From: Bordetella trematum
Lineage (GTDB): Bacteria > Pseudomonadota > Gammaproteobacteria > Burkholderiales > Burkholderiaceae_B
Direction of reading: 5' to 3'
Assembly (NCBI RefSeq): GCF_900078335.1
Contig: NZ_FKBR01000046.1
Coordinates: 186,001 to 250,000, forward strand
DNA length: 64,000 bases
Under the pieces are notes generated by a model. The model did no database searches, was not told the DNA's origin, and worked only from the letters and a program-made list of their open reading frames with translations. Position 1 is the stretch's first letter, and every line of letters begins with the position of its first letter. A program made the translations under genes and the position numbers. This document shows positions 42,628 through 54,038 of the stretch, in pieces.

Positions 42628-43791
42628 TCAGACGGCTTGCTTGAGCGCCTGGACCTTGTCGGTGGCTTCCCAGGTGAACTCGGGCTCGGAGCGGCCGAAG
42701 TGACCATAGGCGGCCGTCTTGGTGTAGATCGGGCGCAACAGGTCCAGCATGTTCACGATGCCCTTGGGACGCAGGTCGAAATACTCGCGCACCAGCTTGG
42801 CGATCTGCTCGTCGGGAACGACGCCCGTGCCTTCGGTGTAGACCGTGATGTTGATGGGTTCGGCCACGCCGATGGCGTAGCTGACCTGCACCTGGCACTG
42901 GCGCGCCAGGCCGGCGGCCACGATATTCTTGGCCACGTAGCGGGCGGCGTAGGCAGCCGAGCGGTCCACCTTGGACGGATCCTTGCCCGAGAAGGCGCCG
43001 CCGCCGTGCGGGCATGCGCCACCATAGGTGTCGACGATGATCTTGCGGCCGGTCAGGCCGCAATCGCCCTGCGGGCCGCCAATCACGAAGCGACCGGTCG
43101 GGTTGACCAGAAAGCGCGTCTTGGCGGTGATCAGGCCATCGGGAAAGCAAGGCTTGATGATGTCTTCGATGACGGCTTCGTGGATGGTGGACTGCGAGAC
43201 CTCGGCCGCGTGCTGGGTCGACAGCACCACAGTGTCGACCTCGACCGGACGACCGTCGACGTAGCGGAAGGTCACCTGCGACTTGGCGTCCGGACGCAGC
43301 CACGGCAGGCGGCCGTCCTTGCGCAGCTCGCTCTGGCGCTGCACCAGGCGGTGGGCGTACCAGATCGGCGCGGGCATCAGATCGGGGGTTTCGTCGCAGG
43401 CGTAGCCGAACATCAGACCCTGGTCGCCGGCGCCCTGGTTGAGGTAGTCCTCGGATTTGCGATCCACACCCTGGGCGATGTCGGGCGACTGCTTGTCGTA
43501 GCCGACCAGCACGGCGCAGCCCTTGTAGTCGATGCCGTAATCGGTGTTGTCGTAACCGATGCGACGGATGGTGTCGCGCGCAACCTGGATGTAATCGACG
43601 TTGGCGGTGGTGGTGATCTCACCGGCCAGCACCACCAGCCCGGTGTTGCACAGCGTCTCGGCGGCCACGCGGGCGTTGGGATCCTGCGTGAAGATAGCGT
43701 CGAGAATGGCGTCGGAAATCTGGTCGGCGACCTTGTCGGGGTGGCCTTCGGAAACCGATTCGGAGGTGAAGAGAAAATCGTTGTTTGCCAC
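42628..43791 (-). CDS. metK: S-adenosylmethionine synthetase
   Basis: MetK makes SAM from methionine and ATP. The 387-residue protein shows [20 protein letters not shown] (residues 7-26), [32 protein letters not shown] and GGGAFSGKD, all family signatures. The start is a GTG at 43791: upstream in-frame codons lack family similarity, and a GGA-containing site precedes it. It lies near ahcY and metF, forming a SAM-cycle neighbourhood, but has its own leader and terminator. Confidence 0.97.
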   Translation of the reverse strand: MANNDFLFTSESVSEGHPDKVADQISDAILDAIFTQDPNARVAAETLCNTGLVVLAGEITTTANVDYIQVARDTIRRIGYDNTDYGIDYKGCAVLVGYDKQSPDIAQGVDRKSEDYLNQGAGDQGLMFGYACDETPDLMPAPIWYAHRLVQRQSELRKDGRLPWLRPDAKSQVTFRYVDGRPVEVDTVVLSTQHAAEVSQSTIHEAVIEDIIKPCFPDGLITAKTRFLVNPTGRFVIGGPQGDCGLTGRKIIVDTYGGACPHGGGAFSGKDPSKVDRSAAYAARYVAKNIVAAGLARQCQVQVSYAIGVAEPINITVYTEGTGVVPDEQIAKLVREYFDLRPKGIVNMLDLLRPIYTKTAAYGHFGRSEPEFTWEATDKVQALKQAV

Positions 43792-43813
43792 GGATGCGTC
43801 CTTACATGCATAC

Positions 43814-43828
43814 CCGGCACCATGCCGG
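43814..43828 (-). other. Short hairpin in the metK leader
   Basis: CCGGCA (43814-43819) pairs with TGCCGG (43823-43828) across three bases, 23 bases before the metK GTG. No known SAM riboswitch class could be matched in the 279-base metK/lpxL spacer. Confidence 0.3.
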
Positions 43829-44070
43829 ATTCGGGTTGAACGAGGCGCGCTGCGCCCCGGATCGTCCTTCAAGCACTTCAGGAAATCTGGGCGCGACGCT
43901 TTAGCGGATTTGGCGCGCCCGAAAGCGCACCGTCGCCCCGCAAGTTGTCGGTTAACTCGGCGACTGATGTCATTTTAGGCCAAAATAGGCGGCCTGGCGG
44001 GGAACCGTTGTGAGGCGCCATCCTGCCGTTTTTTACCAACCCCGGCCCGCTTGCCCTAATTTTCAGACAC

Positions 44071-44919
44071 ATGCTGCTCGCCTTTTTCCGCTTTCTTGCC
44101 GCACTGCCGCTGCCCCTGCTGCAGTGTCTGGGCCGGGGCCTGGGCAGGCTGGCCTACGCCTGGCCGGGCAAGTATCGCCAGCGCCTGCGCGCCAACGCCA
44201 CCCAGGCCGGCTATCCCGAAGCCGCCTTCGCGCGGCGCGCGGCCGGCCAGGTCGGCGCCATGATCCTGGAGATGCCCAAGATCTGGTTCCGCGAGGCCGA
44301 CAGCCTGGCGCGTGCCCAGGTCGGCGAAGACTTCAAGATCGTCGAGCAAGCCATCGCCGAGCGGCGCGGCATTCTGTTTCTCACGCCGCACCTGGGCTGT
44401 TTCGAAATCACCGCCCGTCACATGGCGCACAAGGTGCCGCTGACGGTGATGTTCCGCCCACCGCGCAAGGCCGTGCTGGCGCCCTTGCTCGAAAGTGCAC
44501 GCAACAACTCGGCGGTGCGCGCCGTGCCGGCCAATATGCAAGGCGTGCGCGAGTTCGTGCGGGCGCTGCGGCGCGGCGAAGCGGTGGGCCTGCTGCCCGA
44601 TCAGGCGCCGGGCGTGGGTGAAGGCGTGTGGGCGCCGTTCTTCGGCCGCATGGCCTACACCGTGACGCTGACCGGCAAGCTGGCCGCCCAGACCGGCGTG
44701 CCGGTCATCCTGTGCGCGGCCGAACGGCTGCCACGCGGCCGGGGCTGGCGCCTGCACTACGTACGTGTGCCCGAACCGCTGCCCGAGGATCCCCAGGCTC
44801 AGGCCGCACTGTTCAACCAGTGCATGGAAACGCTGATACGACGTTTCCCCGACCAGTATCTCTGGGGCTACAACCGCTACAAGACGCCGCGTGGCGCGCC
44901 CGCCATGCCTGACACATGA
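44071..44919 (+). CDS. lpxL: Lipid A secondary acyltransferase (LpxL/HtrB family), copy 1
   Basis: The 282-residue membrane-anchored acyltransferase adds a secondary acyl chain to Kdo-lipid IVA or a related lipid A precursor. An N-terminal hydrophobic helix is followed by the catalytic HX4E-type motif in LTPHLGCFEITARHM (about residues 106-120) and GLLPDQAPGVGEGVWAPFFG, both typical. The downstream gene encodes a second family member and overlaps by four bases (ATGA). Acyl-chain specificity cannot be read here. Confidence 0.9.
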   Translation: MLLAFFRFLAALPLPLLQCLGRGLGRLAYAWPGKYRQRLRANATQAGYPEAAFARRAAGQVGAMILEMPKIWFREADSLARAQVGEDFKIVEQAIAERRGILFLTPHLGCFEITARHMAHKVPLTVMFRPPRKAVLAPLLESARNNSAVRAVPANMQGVREFVRALRRGEAVGLLPDQAPGVGEGVWAPFFGRMAYTVTLTGKLAAQTGVPVILCAAERLPRGRGWRLHYVRVPEPLPEDPQAQAALFNQCMETLIRRFPDQYLWGYNRYKTPRGAPAMPDT

Positions 44920-45809
44920 GCACCCGTTTCAAGATCCGCCTTCTGGACGGTTTGTTTGGCTGGTTCGGCCGCATGAGTCCGCGCGCGCGCCAGCGCGCCG
45001 GCGCTTTCGTGTCCTGGCTGGCCATGCGGCTGGCCAAGTCACGCGTGCGCATCGTGCGGCGCAACCTGGAAATCTGTTTCCCCGCCGAAAGCGCCGAGAC
45101 GCGCGAGCGCTGGGTACAGGAACACTTCCGCGCGCTGGGCCAGTCCATCGTGGACCGGGGCGTGCTCTGGTACGGCACGCCGCAGGCCATCGAGGCCATG
45201 GCCTCGGTCAGCGGCGCCGAACAGATCCACGCACTCACCCAGGCCGGTCGCCCGGTGATCCTGCTGGCGCCGCACTTCATCGCCCTGGATGTCGCGGCCA
45301 CCCTGCTGAGCCGGCGGCTGCCCACCGCGGCCACCATGTATACGCCGCAAAGCGATCCGGCCGTCGACGAGGTCGTGCGCCGGGGCCGCGCGCGCTTCAA
45401 CGAGGTGTTCCTGGTCAGCCGCAAGGACGGTGTACGCGACCTGATCCGCCATTTCCGCGAGGCGCGCCCGGTCTACTACCTGCCCGACATGGACTTCGGC
45501 CCCAAAGGCTCGGTGTTCGTGCCCTTCTTCGATGTGCCGGCAGCCACGCTGGTGGCGACCGCGCAGCTGGCGCGCAAATGGAACGCCGCCGTGCTGCCCA
45601 TCCTCGATTTCTGGGATCCGCACACCGGCCGCTACCAGATCGAGGTGCTGCCGCCCCTGGCCGACTTCCCCGGCGATGACTCCCTGGAAGACGCCACCGC
45701 GCGCCTGAATCGCGAACTGGAGGGCTGGGTGCGCCGCTGCCCCAGCCAGTACTACTGGGTGCACCGCCGCTTCAAGACCCGCCCGCCCGGCACGCCCAAG
45801 CTCTACTGA
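44916..45809 (+). CDS. lpxL: Lipid A secondary acyltransferase (LpxL/HtrB family), copy 2
   Basis: The second acyltransferase is 297 residues, with VRIVRRNLEICFP near the N-terminus and the catalytic HX4D motif in LLAPHFIALDVAATLL (about residues 113-128). YYLPDMDFGPKGSVFVPFFD follows. It differs from its neighbour at the catalytic acidic residue (Asp against Glu), so the two probably place different acyl chains, as reported for the LpxL1/LpxL2 pair of Bordetella pertussis. It is translationally coupled to copy 1 and precedes dapF. Confidence 0.92.
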   Translation: MSTRFKIRLLDGLFGWFGRMSPRARQRAGAFVSWLAMRLAKSRVRIVRRNLEICFPAESAETRERWVQEHFRALGQSIVDRGVLWYGTPQAIEAMASVSGAEQIHALTQAGRPVILLAPHFIALDVAATLLSRRLPTAATMYTPQSDPAVDEVVRRGRARFNEVFLVSRKDGVRDLIRHFREARPVYYLPDMDFGPKGSVFVPFFDVPAATLVATAQLARKWNAAVLPILDFWDPHTGRYQIEVLPPLADFPGDDSLEDATARLNRELEGWVRRCPSQYYWVHRRFKTRPPGTPKLY

Positions 45810-45860
45810 GCCCGTCGCCCGCGCCTGCCCGAACCCGGACGAATGGGCGATAATCCCGCC

Positions 45861-46739
45861 ATGACCTGGAACTTCACCAAAATGCAGGGTGCGGGCAACG
45901 ACTTCGTCGTGCTCGACGGCGTGCGCCAAACCATCGAAATGACGCCCGAACGCGCCCGCGCGCTGGGCGACCGTCATTTCGGCATCGGCGCCGACCAGAT
46001 CCTGCTGGTCGAGCCCGCCACCCGGCCCGATGCCGATTTCCGCTATCGCATCTTCAATGCCGACGGCAGCGAAGTCGAGCACTGCGGCAACGGCGCGCGC
46101 TGCTTCGTGCGCTTCGTCCACGAACAGGGCCTGTCGGACAAGAACCCGCTGCGCGCCGAGATCGCCACCGGCATCATCGTGCTGGACGAGACCCCTGCAG
46201 GCGAAGTGACGGTGGACATGGGCGTGACGCGTTTCGAGCCGGCCGCCCTGCCCTTTGACGCCAGCGGTCTGGACACCCTGCCGCAAGGCGAAGACACCCT
46301 TTACCGCCTGCCTCTGCGCGAGGCCGCTGTCGATCTGTCGATCGTAGCGATCTCCAACCCGCACGCCGTGCAGGTGGTCGAGGACATCGCGCTGGCCGAC
46401 GTCGCCGGCCAGGGCCCGCAGATCGAGTCGCACCCGCGTTTTGCACGCCGCGTGAACGCCGGCTTCATGCAGATCGTCGACCGCCGCCACATCCGCCTGC
46501 GCGTGTACGAACGCGGCGCCGGCGAAACGCTGGCCTGCGGCACCGGCGCCTGCGCGGCCGTGGCCGCCGGCATCCGCCGCGGCCTGCTGGACAGCCCGGT
46601 GCAGGTACAGACCCGCGGCGGCATGCTCACCGTGGCCTGGAACGGCCAGCAGTTGCGCATGACCGGCCCGGCCGAATCCGTTTTCCATGGCCAGGTCGAT
46701 ATCGACAGGCTGGTTCTATCCCTGGCGACGCGCCGCTGA
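45861..46739 (+). CDS. dapF: Diaminopimelate epimerase
   Basis: DapF interconverts LL- and meso-diaminopimelate for lysine and peptidoglycan synthesis. The 292-residue protein has [15 protein letters not shown] at the N-terminus and two active-site cysteines. These lie in [15 protein letters not shown] (about residue 76) and [16 protein letters not shown] (about residue 225). The start at MTWNF is chosen over an in-frame ATG six codons earlier. It leads a dapF-DUF484-xerC run seen widely in proteobacteria. Confidence 0.96.
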   Translation: MTWNFTKMQGAGNDFVVLDGVRQTIEMTPERARALGDRHFGIGADQILLVEPATRPDADFRYRIFNADGSEVEHCGNGARCFVRFVHEQGLSDKNPLRAEIATGIIVLDETPAGEVTVDMGVTRFEPAALPFDASGLDTLPQGEDTLYRLPLREAAVDLSIVAISNPHAVQVVEDIALADVAGQGPQIESHPRFARRVNAGFMQIVDRRHIRLRVYERGAGETLACGTGACAAVAAGIRRGLLDSPVQVQTRGGMLTVAWNGQQLRMTGPAESVFHGQVDIDRLVLSLATRR

Positions 46740-46782
46740 GCGCGCCCCCGAGAACGCCCCTTTCCCGAATAAGCCCGCCCCC

Positions 46783-47448
46783 ATGACCACGATGACCCCG
46801 AACGCGCACGAGATTGCGCGCTTTCTCCAGGAACAGCCTTCGTTCTTCGAGGAACATGCCGAAATTTTCGCCAGTCTGCACGTGCCCAACCCGCACGGCG
46901 GACGCGCCATCTCGCTGGCCGAGCGCCAGATCCAGACCCTGCGCGAGCGTGTGCGCGGCCTGGAGTGGAAGCTGAACGAGCTGGCCCACAACGCCGCCAC
47001 CAACGAAAAGATCAGCCAGCAGATCGCGCGCTGGACCCAGACTCTGCTGGGCACCGTCCAGGCCGCCGACCTGCCCACTGCCATCAGCGGCGGACTGGCC
47101 GCCGAGTTCGGGCTGGAGCATGCGGCCTTGCGTCTGTGGAACCTGCCCGGCCTGCCCGACGACAGCGATGCGCTGTCCGAGAGCGCCGATGCGCGCGCGT
47201 TCGCCGACAGCCTGCAGACCCCTTATTGCGGCCACGAGACCGGCTTCGAGGCGGTGCGCTGGCTGGGCGGCACGCCCAAGTCGCTGGCGCTGGTGGCACT
47301 GCGGCTGCAGCCGCAGGCGCCCAGCATCGGGCTGCTGATCCTGGGCTCAGAGGATGCCGCGCGCTTCAGTCCCGATAAAGGCACGGCCTTTCTGGATGCC
47401 ATCGGCCGCCTGGCCTCAGCCGCGCTGCAACGGCTGGCCGCCGCCTGA
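46783..47448 (+). CDS. DUF484 (YigA-like) protein
   Basis: This 221-residue protein has an N-terminal helical segment HEIARFLQEQPSFFEEHAEIF followed by VPNPHGGRAISLAERQI, the start of DUF484. A coiled coil follows (about 45-85), then a GAF-like domain. Its function is not known. Placement between dapF and xerC is conserved from E. coli onward and suggests a link to cell division or recombination control. Confidence 0.93.
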   Translation: MTTMTPNAHEIARFLQEQPSFFEEHAEIFASLHVPNPHGGRAISLAERQIQTLRERVRGLEWKLNELAHNAATNEKISQQIARWTQTLLGTVQAADLPTAISGGLAAEFGLEHAALRLWNLPGLPDDSDALSESADARAFADSLQTPYCGHETGFEAVRWLGGTPKSLALVALRLQPQAPSIGLLILGSEDAARFSPDKGTAFLDAIGRLASAALQRLAAA

Positions 47449-47455
47449 GCCAGCC

Positions 47456-48430
47456 ATGGACGACGCCGCCCTGACCGGCCCGCTGGCGGACTGGCTGCGG
47501 CATCTGCAGACCCAGCGGCGTTACTCGCCACATACCCTGTCGGCCTACCGGCGCGACCTGCTGTCGCTGGCCGATCTGGCGCAACGCACCGGCCTGCCGC
47601 TGCAGGATCTGTCGGCCGGCCACATCCGCCAGGCAGTGGCGCAGCTGCATGCGCAGGGCCTGGGGCCGCGCAGCCTGGCGCGCCGCCTGGCGGCCTGGCG
47701 CGGCTTCTATCACTGGTGGGCCCCGCAACAAGGGCTCGCGGCCAATCCGGTCGCCGGCCTGCGCGCGCCCAAGGCGCCACGCTCGCTGCCCAAGGCGCTG
47801 GCGGTCGACCAGGCTCAGGCCCTGCTGGATCATGCGCCCGCGCGCCTGAATCAGGAGCCGCCCGGCCTGCGCGACCTGGCGATGTTCGAACTGTTCTATT
47901 CCAGCGGTCTGCGGCTGTCGGAGCTGGTGGGCCTGGACACGCACTATCACCGCGAGGCAGGCGCCGAACCGCGCGGCTGGCTCAATCGCGGCGAGGCCGA
48001 AGTGGTCGTGCTCGGCAAGGGCGGCAAACAGCGCAGCGTGCCGATCGGACGCGCCGCCCTGCAGGCCCTGGATGCCTGGCTGGCCGTGCGTGGCGCATTG
48101 CTCAAGCCCGCCACGCCAGCGGCCGACCGGCATGCCCTGTTCCTGGGCGCGCGCGGCGCGCGCGTGGCCCCGCGCGTGGTGCAGCTGCAGCTCGCGCGGC
48201 TGGCGCAGGCCGCCGGCGTGCCGGCCCATGTGCATCCTCACGTGCTGCGCCACAGCTTCGCCAGCCACCTTCTGCAATCGGCGCAGGACCTGCGCGCAGT
48301 GCAGGAACTGCTGGGCCACGCCAACATCACCACCACCCAGATCTACACCCGGCTGGACTTCCAGCATCTGGCCAAGGTCTATGACCAGGCGCATCCCCGC
48401 GCCACCCGCAAGGGCGGCGCCAAGGACTGA
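47456..48430 (+). CDS. xerC: Tyrosine recombinase XerC
   Basis: XerC resolves chromosome dimers at dif together with XerD and FtsK. The 324-residue protein has an N-terminal SAM-like core-binding domain (about 8-95) and a catalytic domain. The latter holds the Arg in FYSSGLRLSELVGL, the Lys in VLGKGGKQRSVPIG, the HxxR box HVLRHSFASHLL, LLGHANITTTQIYT and the nucleophile Tyr in that last segment. It starts seven bases after the DUF484 stop. Confidence 0.94.
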   Translation: MDDAALTGPLADWLRHLQTQRRYSPHTLSAYRRDLLSLADLAQRTGLPLQDLSAGHIRQAVAQLHAQGLGPRSLARRLAAWRGFYHWWAPQQGLAANPVAGLRAPKAPRSLPKALAVDQAQALLDHAPARLNQEPPGLRDLAMFELFYSSGLRLSELVGLDTHYHREAGAEPRGWLNRGEAEVVVLGKGGKQRSVPIGRAALQALDAWLAVRGALLKPATPAADRHALFLGARGARVAPRVVQLQLARLAQAAGVPAHVHPHVLRHSFASHLLQSAQDLRAVQELLGHANITTTQIYTRLDFQHLAKVYDQAHPRATRKGGAKD

Positions 48431-48438
48431 GGCCGGCC

Positions 48439-50505
48439 TCAGTAGGTCATGCGCACCCCAAGCATCACCGAGCGGCCCGGCAGGGGCGCAACCCGCGCCA
48501 GGAAGGAGGCGTGGTTGTAGGCCAGCTTGTCCAGCAGGTTGTGGCCGCGCAGGTAGACCTCGTATTGGCCGCCGGCCGCCGCGAAGCGGTAGCTCAGATT
48601 GGCATTGACCATGCCATAGCCCGGGGTTTCGCTCTCATAGGCAGCAATGTCCTTCTGGCGGAATACATAGGCATATTCCAGGCCGCCGGCCCACTGCTGC
48701 CATTGCGCATTGGCGCGCACCCCGATCCGGCCGGCCGGAATGCGCGGCAGATTGCCCTGGCCTGCGGTCAGTTTGCCGCGCACATAATCGCCGAACACCG
48801 CGCCCGACCAGACCGGCGTGAACTGCTGCCGGATCTCGCCTTCCACCCCGGTGAATTCCGCATCCTGCTGGGTATAGGCGATCAGACGGAAATCTTCATG
48901 GCGATCAAGCGTCTTGCCGTAGATGTAGTTGTTGACCCGATTATGGAAGGCGCTCACGGTGAAGGTCGTCGCGCCCTCGTGCTTGCGTAGCGTCAGATCG
49001 ATATTGCGCGACGTTTCCCGGCCCAGCCTGGCATCGCCGATCTCATAGGTATTGGTGGCTAGGTGCACGCCGTCGGCATACAGTTCCTGGGCGCTGGGCA
49101 TGCGCTGCGAACGCGACACCGACAGCGCCAGTGAATATTGCGGCGCGAAGTCCCAGGTGGCCGAGGCAGACAGCGACGTGCCCGACAGCCGCGAAGCCTG
49201 CAGGCCATCGGCCGGCGAGACACGCTGCCAGTCCTGGCGCGCGCCGGCCTCGAAGCGCCAGTCGTTCAGGCGGTACTCCTCGATCAGGAACAGCCCGTGG
49301 GCGCGCGTCTTGCTGCGCGGCAGGAAGGCCTCCTCGCCATCGGCGCGAAAGTCGCTGTAGGCGGTCTGCAGGCCGATCACCCCGCGCAGGCCGCCCCAGG
49401 GCTTGTGCTCCAGTTCCAGACGCGCGTCATAGCCTCGGTTCTTGAAGCGCGTGGCGACTTCGTCGCCCTCGATCTCGTCGTGGCGATAGTCGGTGACGCC
49501 GCCGCGCAAGCGCAGCCTGGCAAAGCCGGGCAAGGGGTCGAGATACTCGGCGCGCAAGTCGCCCCGGTTGCTGCGCAAGCGCACATAAGGCAGCCCGCCG
49601 TGTTCGTGGTCATGGTCATGATCGTGCGCATGGCCGTGCCCGTGGTCATGCCCATGGCCGCCGCAATGCAGGTGATCGCCGTGCGGATGGCAATCCGCAT
49701 ACTCGTGGCTGTGTCCGGGCAGGCCGTACTTGCTTTCGATATGGGTGAAGGCCACGCCAAGATAGCCGCGCGGACCGATCCAGGACATCCCCACCGACCC
49801 TTGCGATGACTCGCTGTACGAACCGGCCAGCTTGCCGTGCTCCCAGTCGGGCACCCGGTAGTCGCTGCTGCGCCGCTTCAGGCCTTCGACGCGCACCACG
49901 AAGCTGTCGCTGCCCGCCGTGATGCCGATGGCGCCGGCGCGCTCCCTGGTGCCCGTTGCCGCGCGCAACTCCGCTTCGGCTTCCAGCCCGCCAGCCGGCG
50001 CCTCCGTGGGAATACGCTTGTCCAGCACGTTGACCACCCCGCCGATCGCGCCGCCGCCATAACGCAACGTGGCCGGCCCGCGCAGTACCTCGATGCGATC
50101 GGCCAGAAGCGGTTCAACGGTAATGGCATGGTCAGGCGAAATCGCCGAGGCATCCATCAGCTGCGAGCCATCGGATAGCACCGTCACGCGCGGCGCCGTC
50201 TGCCCGCGAATGACCGGGCGGCTGGCCCCGCCCCCGAACGTATCCGAGTGAATGCCCGGCAGACCTTGCAAGGTATCGCCCAGGGTGCCCTGACGGCGCA
50301 GCACCAGCTCCTCACCCTGCAGCACGGTCGTCGGCAGAGCGCTGCGATCGGCCTCCTGGCCAAGCGGATCGGCCGACACCCGGATGGGGGCCAGCTCCAC
50401 CGCCTGTGGCGAGGGCGACGATTGGGCCCAACTCAAGGGGGTGGCGAAAACCAGGGCGAGCGCGGCGTAATGCGGCTTCAGAGGCGAAGGCAGGACAAGC
50501 GGCAT
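48439..50505 (-). CDS. znuD: TonB-dependent outer-membrane receptor, His-rich (ZnuD-like)
   Basis: This 688-residue receptor has a signal peptide, a plug domain (ELVLRRQGTLGDTLQGLPGI, GQTAPRVTVLSDG, LRYGGGAIGGVVNVLD) and a 22-strand barrel ending in an aromatic residue (GVRMTY). An extracellular loop at about residues 280-305 is extremely His- and Asp-rich (HCGGHGHDHGHGHAHDHD). Such receptors capture zinc (ZnuD). Two Zur-like sites lie in the 107-base leader, and the adjacent operon encodes ZnuABC, supporting zinc over nickel or haem as the substrate. Confidence 0.88.
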   Translation of the reverse strand: MPLVLPSPLKPHYAALALVFATPLSWAQSSPSPQAVELAPIRVSADPLGQEADRSALPTTVLQGEELVLRRQGTLGDTLQGLPGIHSDTFGGGASRPVIRGQTAPRVTVLSDGSQLMDASAISPDHAITVEPLLADRIEVLRGPATLRYGGGAIGGVVNVLDKRIPTEAPAGGLEAEAELRAATGTRERAGAIGITAGSDSFVVRVEGLKRRSSDYRVPDWEHGKLAGSYSESSQGSVGMSWIGPRGYLGVAFTHIESKYGLPGHSHEYADCHPHGDHLHCGGHGHDHGHGHAHDHDHDHEHGGLPYVRLRSNRGDLRAEYLDPLPGFARLRLRGGVTDYRHDEIEGDEVATRFKNRGYDARLELEHKPWGGLRGVIGLQTAYSDFRADGEEAFLPRSKTRAHGLFLIEEYRLNDWRFEAGARQDWQRVSPADGLQASRLSGTSLSASATWDFAPQYSLALSVSRSQRMPSAQELYADGVHLATNTYEIGDARLGRETSRNIDLTLRKHEGATTFTVSAFHNRVNNYIYGKTLDRHEDFRLIAYTQQDAEFTGVEGEIRQQFTPVWSGAVFGDYVRGKLTAGQGNLPRIPAGRIGVRANAQWQQWAGGLEYAYVFRQKDIAAYESETPGYGMVNANLSYRFAAAGGQYEVYLRGHNLLDKLAYNHASFLARVAPLPGRSVMLGVRMTY

Positions 50506-50518
50506 GATTTATCCAAAA

Positions 50519-50528
50519 CGTTATAACA
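50519..50528. promoter_or_regulatory. Zur-like half-site near the receptor gene start
   Basis: CGTTATAACA, which reads TGTTATAACG on the minus strand, matches the left half of the znu operon site. It lies 14 bases before the receptor ATG. Confidence 0.4.
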
Positions 50529-50546
50529 TTACAAATACGGAATAGA

Positions 50547-50559
50547 ATGATATAACATA
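50547..50559. promoter_or_regulatory. Zur-like site upstream of the receptor gene
   Basis: On the minus strand this reads TATGTTATATCAT, identical over 13 bases to the site at 54858-54870 before the znu operon. The overlapping GATAT-AAC-ATATC dyad spans 50549-50561. Distance to the receptor ATG is about 42 bases, suited to repression by Zur. Confidence 0.65.
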
Positions 50560-50612
50560 TCTTTTCTATCAACCATGCCCGCTTGCATCCGGGCGGGCAA
50601 CTCGGACGACGC

Positions 50613-51533
50613 TTAGCCGTCGGCGAGATGGCCCGCCAGCAGCAGCAGGCCCAGCAGCAACACCGCCAGCGACGCCACGGCCTCGATGGCATAACGCAGG
50701 CGGGCGGCGGCGCGCTCTGAAATACGGGCGCTGCGCCGAGCCAGCGTATCCTTGGACCACACCGCCGCCATGGCCAGCGCGGCCACCGTCAGTCCGGTCC
50801 CCAGCCCCATGGCCAGCGCAGCGGCCACGCCGGCGCCGAACAGCTTCTGCGACAAGGCGAACACCAGCACGATGAGGGCCCCGCTGCAGGGCCGCAGGCC
50901 GACGGCGGCAATGGCGGTCCAGGCGCGCCGCCAGTCCAGCCGGCCACTCATGAGCGCCAGCGGGGGCACATGACCGCAGCCACAGCCCTCATGATGACGA
51001 TGTCCGGATGGCACGGCGCGCAGCCAGGGCCGCAGCGTCTTGGTCCACACCAACCATCCCCCCAGCGCCACCACCAGCGCCGCAGACGCGGACTCCAGCC
51101 AGCGCGTGCCGGTGTTCATCACCTGCGCGGTGACATTGAAAACGCCCGCCAGCACCGCCACCAGCGCGATGGCCACGAACGCCTGCAACAGGGCCGACAG
51201 CAGGGCCAGCACGGCACCATTGCGCGCGCTCTGGTGATTGGCCAGCACAAAGGCCGATATCACCGCCTTGCCGTGGCCCGGCCCAAGCGCATGCAACACG
51301 CCATAGACAAAGGACAGACCGATCAGCAACCCGGCGCCCTCCTCGCGCCAGGCTCGCACCGCGCCCGTCAACTGACGATAGAAGTGAGATTGCCAGGCCG
51401 TGATCTGACTCAACCAGGATGGCCCCGCCGCCCCCGCCTCGGGCACGGCAAAGGGATGAGCCTGGGCCAGGGCCTGCCCGGCCAGCACCAGCAACAGCAG
51501 GCCTGCGGCCGCTGGCATCCACCGCCGCCTCAT
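50613..51533 (-). CDS. NicO/RcnA-family metal transporter
   Basis: The 306-residue inner-membrane protein has about six hydrophobic segments and a signal-like first one. Family motifs are SFVYGVLHALGPGHGKAVIS (about residues 75-94) and the cytoplasmic His/Cys loop GHRHHEGCGCGHVPP (about 177-191), followed by LRPCSGALIVLVFALS. NicO proteins move nickel or cobalt. Here the gene lies at the end of the znu operon with a DUF1007 partner, so zinc handling is likely. It overlaps the DUF1007 gene by four bases. Confidence 0.85.
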   Translation of the reverse strand: MRRRWMPAAAGLLLLVLAGQALAQAHPFAVPEAGAAGPSWLSQITAWQSHFYRQLTGAVRAWREEGAGLLIGLSFVYGVLHALGPGHGKAVISAFVLANHQSARNGAVLALLSALLQAFVAIALVAVLAGVFNVTAQVMNTGTRWLESASAALVVALGGWLVWTKTLRPWLRAVPSGHRHHEGCGCGHVPPLALMSGRLDWRRAWTAIAAVGLRPCSGALIVLVFALSQKLFGAGVAAALAMGLGTGLTVAALAMAAVWSKDTLARRSARISERAAARLRYAIEAVASLAVLLLGLLLLAGHLADG

Positions 51534-52155
51534 GGACAGCGCAACAGATTGTGGTGGGTCAAGCCCTTGGTGATGGCGAACAGCTCATCGGGCAGGGTAT
51601 CGATATCGGCCGGGATGGCCGCCAGTTGCTGCATGGTTTTCCAGTCCAGCGCCTGCGGGGCGCGATAGTGCTGCCGGCACGCGGCGGGCGCGTCTTTCAG
51701 GGTCCAGGCTTGCGGCGCATCGAAAGCATAGGCCACGAAATAGGTCGGGTCGAAGATGTCGACGGCGATGCCCTCGGCGCCCGGCGCGACCGGCTCGGCA
51801 AGCGGCAGCGTGAACGACAGGCGCAGGCGCTCGCCATCCCATTGCACGTCGGCATCCTGCGGCGTGCCGAAGGCCAGCGTGCGTCCGCCGTGGGTCAGCC
51901 GCGTGAAGTAGTGCGACACCGGTTCACCCAGTGCCGTCATCCAGTCACGCGCCATGCGCTCGCGGGTTTCGGCAGCCAGCCCGCCATCGGCCTCGCGCGC
52001 CAGTCCCTGCATGGCGTAGGCGCCGAACATCTCATCGAACTGCCATTGCTGGCGCACCGCCGTCACCCTGCCTTCGGCATCGAAAGCCACCTCGGCCCGG
52101 GCGTCGATCCACATATGCGGATGCGCTGGCGCCAGGGCCGGCGCGGCGGCCAGCG

Positions 52156-53156
<1,001 letters not shown>

Positions 53157-53160
<4 letters not shown>

Positions 53161-54038
53161 ACCTCGCGAGGGAAAACCGGCCGGGGCCGGCGCAACAGCG
53201 TGCGCAGGCCATCCTGCGGCCCCGCCACCATGGAGAAGAGATACAGCGCGCCGGCGGCCAGGATGATGGACGGCGAGGCCGGCAGATCGGCATGAAACGA
53301 GGCCAGCAAGCCCGCCCAGCACGCCAGGCTGGCCAGCGCGATGGCCAGCAGCATCTGGCTGGCGATGCTGCTGGCCCAGAAGCGCGCGGCCAGGGCCGGC
53401 AACATCATCATGCCCACCACCATCAGCGTGCCCAGCACCTGAAAACCCGCCACCAGATTGATCACCACCAGCGCCAGAAAAACAAAATGGGCCAGCCAGC
53501 CTCGCGCCCCGACGGCACGCAAGAAGCCCGGATCAAAGCACTCCATCACCAGCAGGCGGTAGATGAGCGCCAGGCACACGAGGGTCAGGGAGCTCACCAC
53601 GCCGGCCAGCCAGAGCGCGCCATCGTCCAGGCCCAGCACCGTGCCGAACAGCACATGCAGCAGATCGACGTTGGAGCCGCGCAGCGACACCAGCAGCACG
53701 CCCAGCGCCAGCGAGATCAGGTAAAACGCCGCAAAGCTGGCGTCTTCGCGCAGGGGGGTCAGCCGCGTGACCAGCCCCGACAGCAAGGCCACGGTCAGCC
53801 CGGTGAGGATGCCGCCGACCAGCATCGCACCCAGCGACAGGCCAGCCAGCAGGTAGCCGGCGGCCACCCCGGGCAGGATGGCGTGCGACATGGCGTCGCC
53901 CATCAGGCTCATGCGGCGCAACACCAGAAAGACGCCCAGGGGCGCGGCGCCGAAGGCCAGCGCGACCGCGCCGGCCAGGGCGCGCCGCATGAAACCGAAG
54001 TCCGCAAACGGCGCCAGCAAGGCCTGCCATACGCTCAT
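53157..54038 (-). CDS. znuB: Zinc ABC transporter permease ZnuB
   Basis: The 293-residue ABC-3 family permease has about eight hydrophobic segments. Typical parts are FMRRALAGAVALAFGAAPLG, FLVLRRMSLMGDAMSHAILPGVAAGYLL (about residues 38-65) and VVINLVAGFQVLGTLMVVGMMMLPA. It forms the inner-membrane channel for zinc from ZnuA, driven by ZnuC. ATGA overlaps couple it to znuC upstream and znuA downstream. Confidence 0.95.

Noticed and set aside
43792-44070. SAM riboswitch in the metK leader
   Set aside because: The leader has only a 6-bp hairpin and an AT-rich stretch; I could not match the core of any SAM riboswitch class I know.
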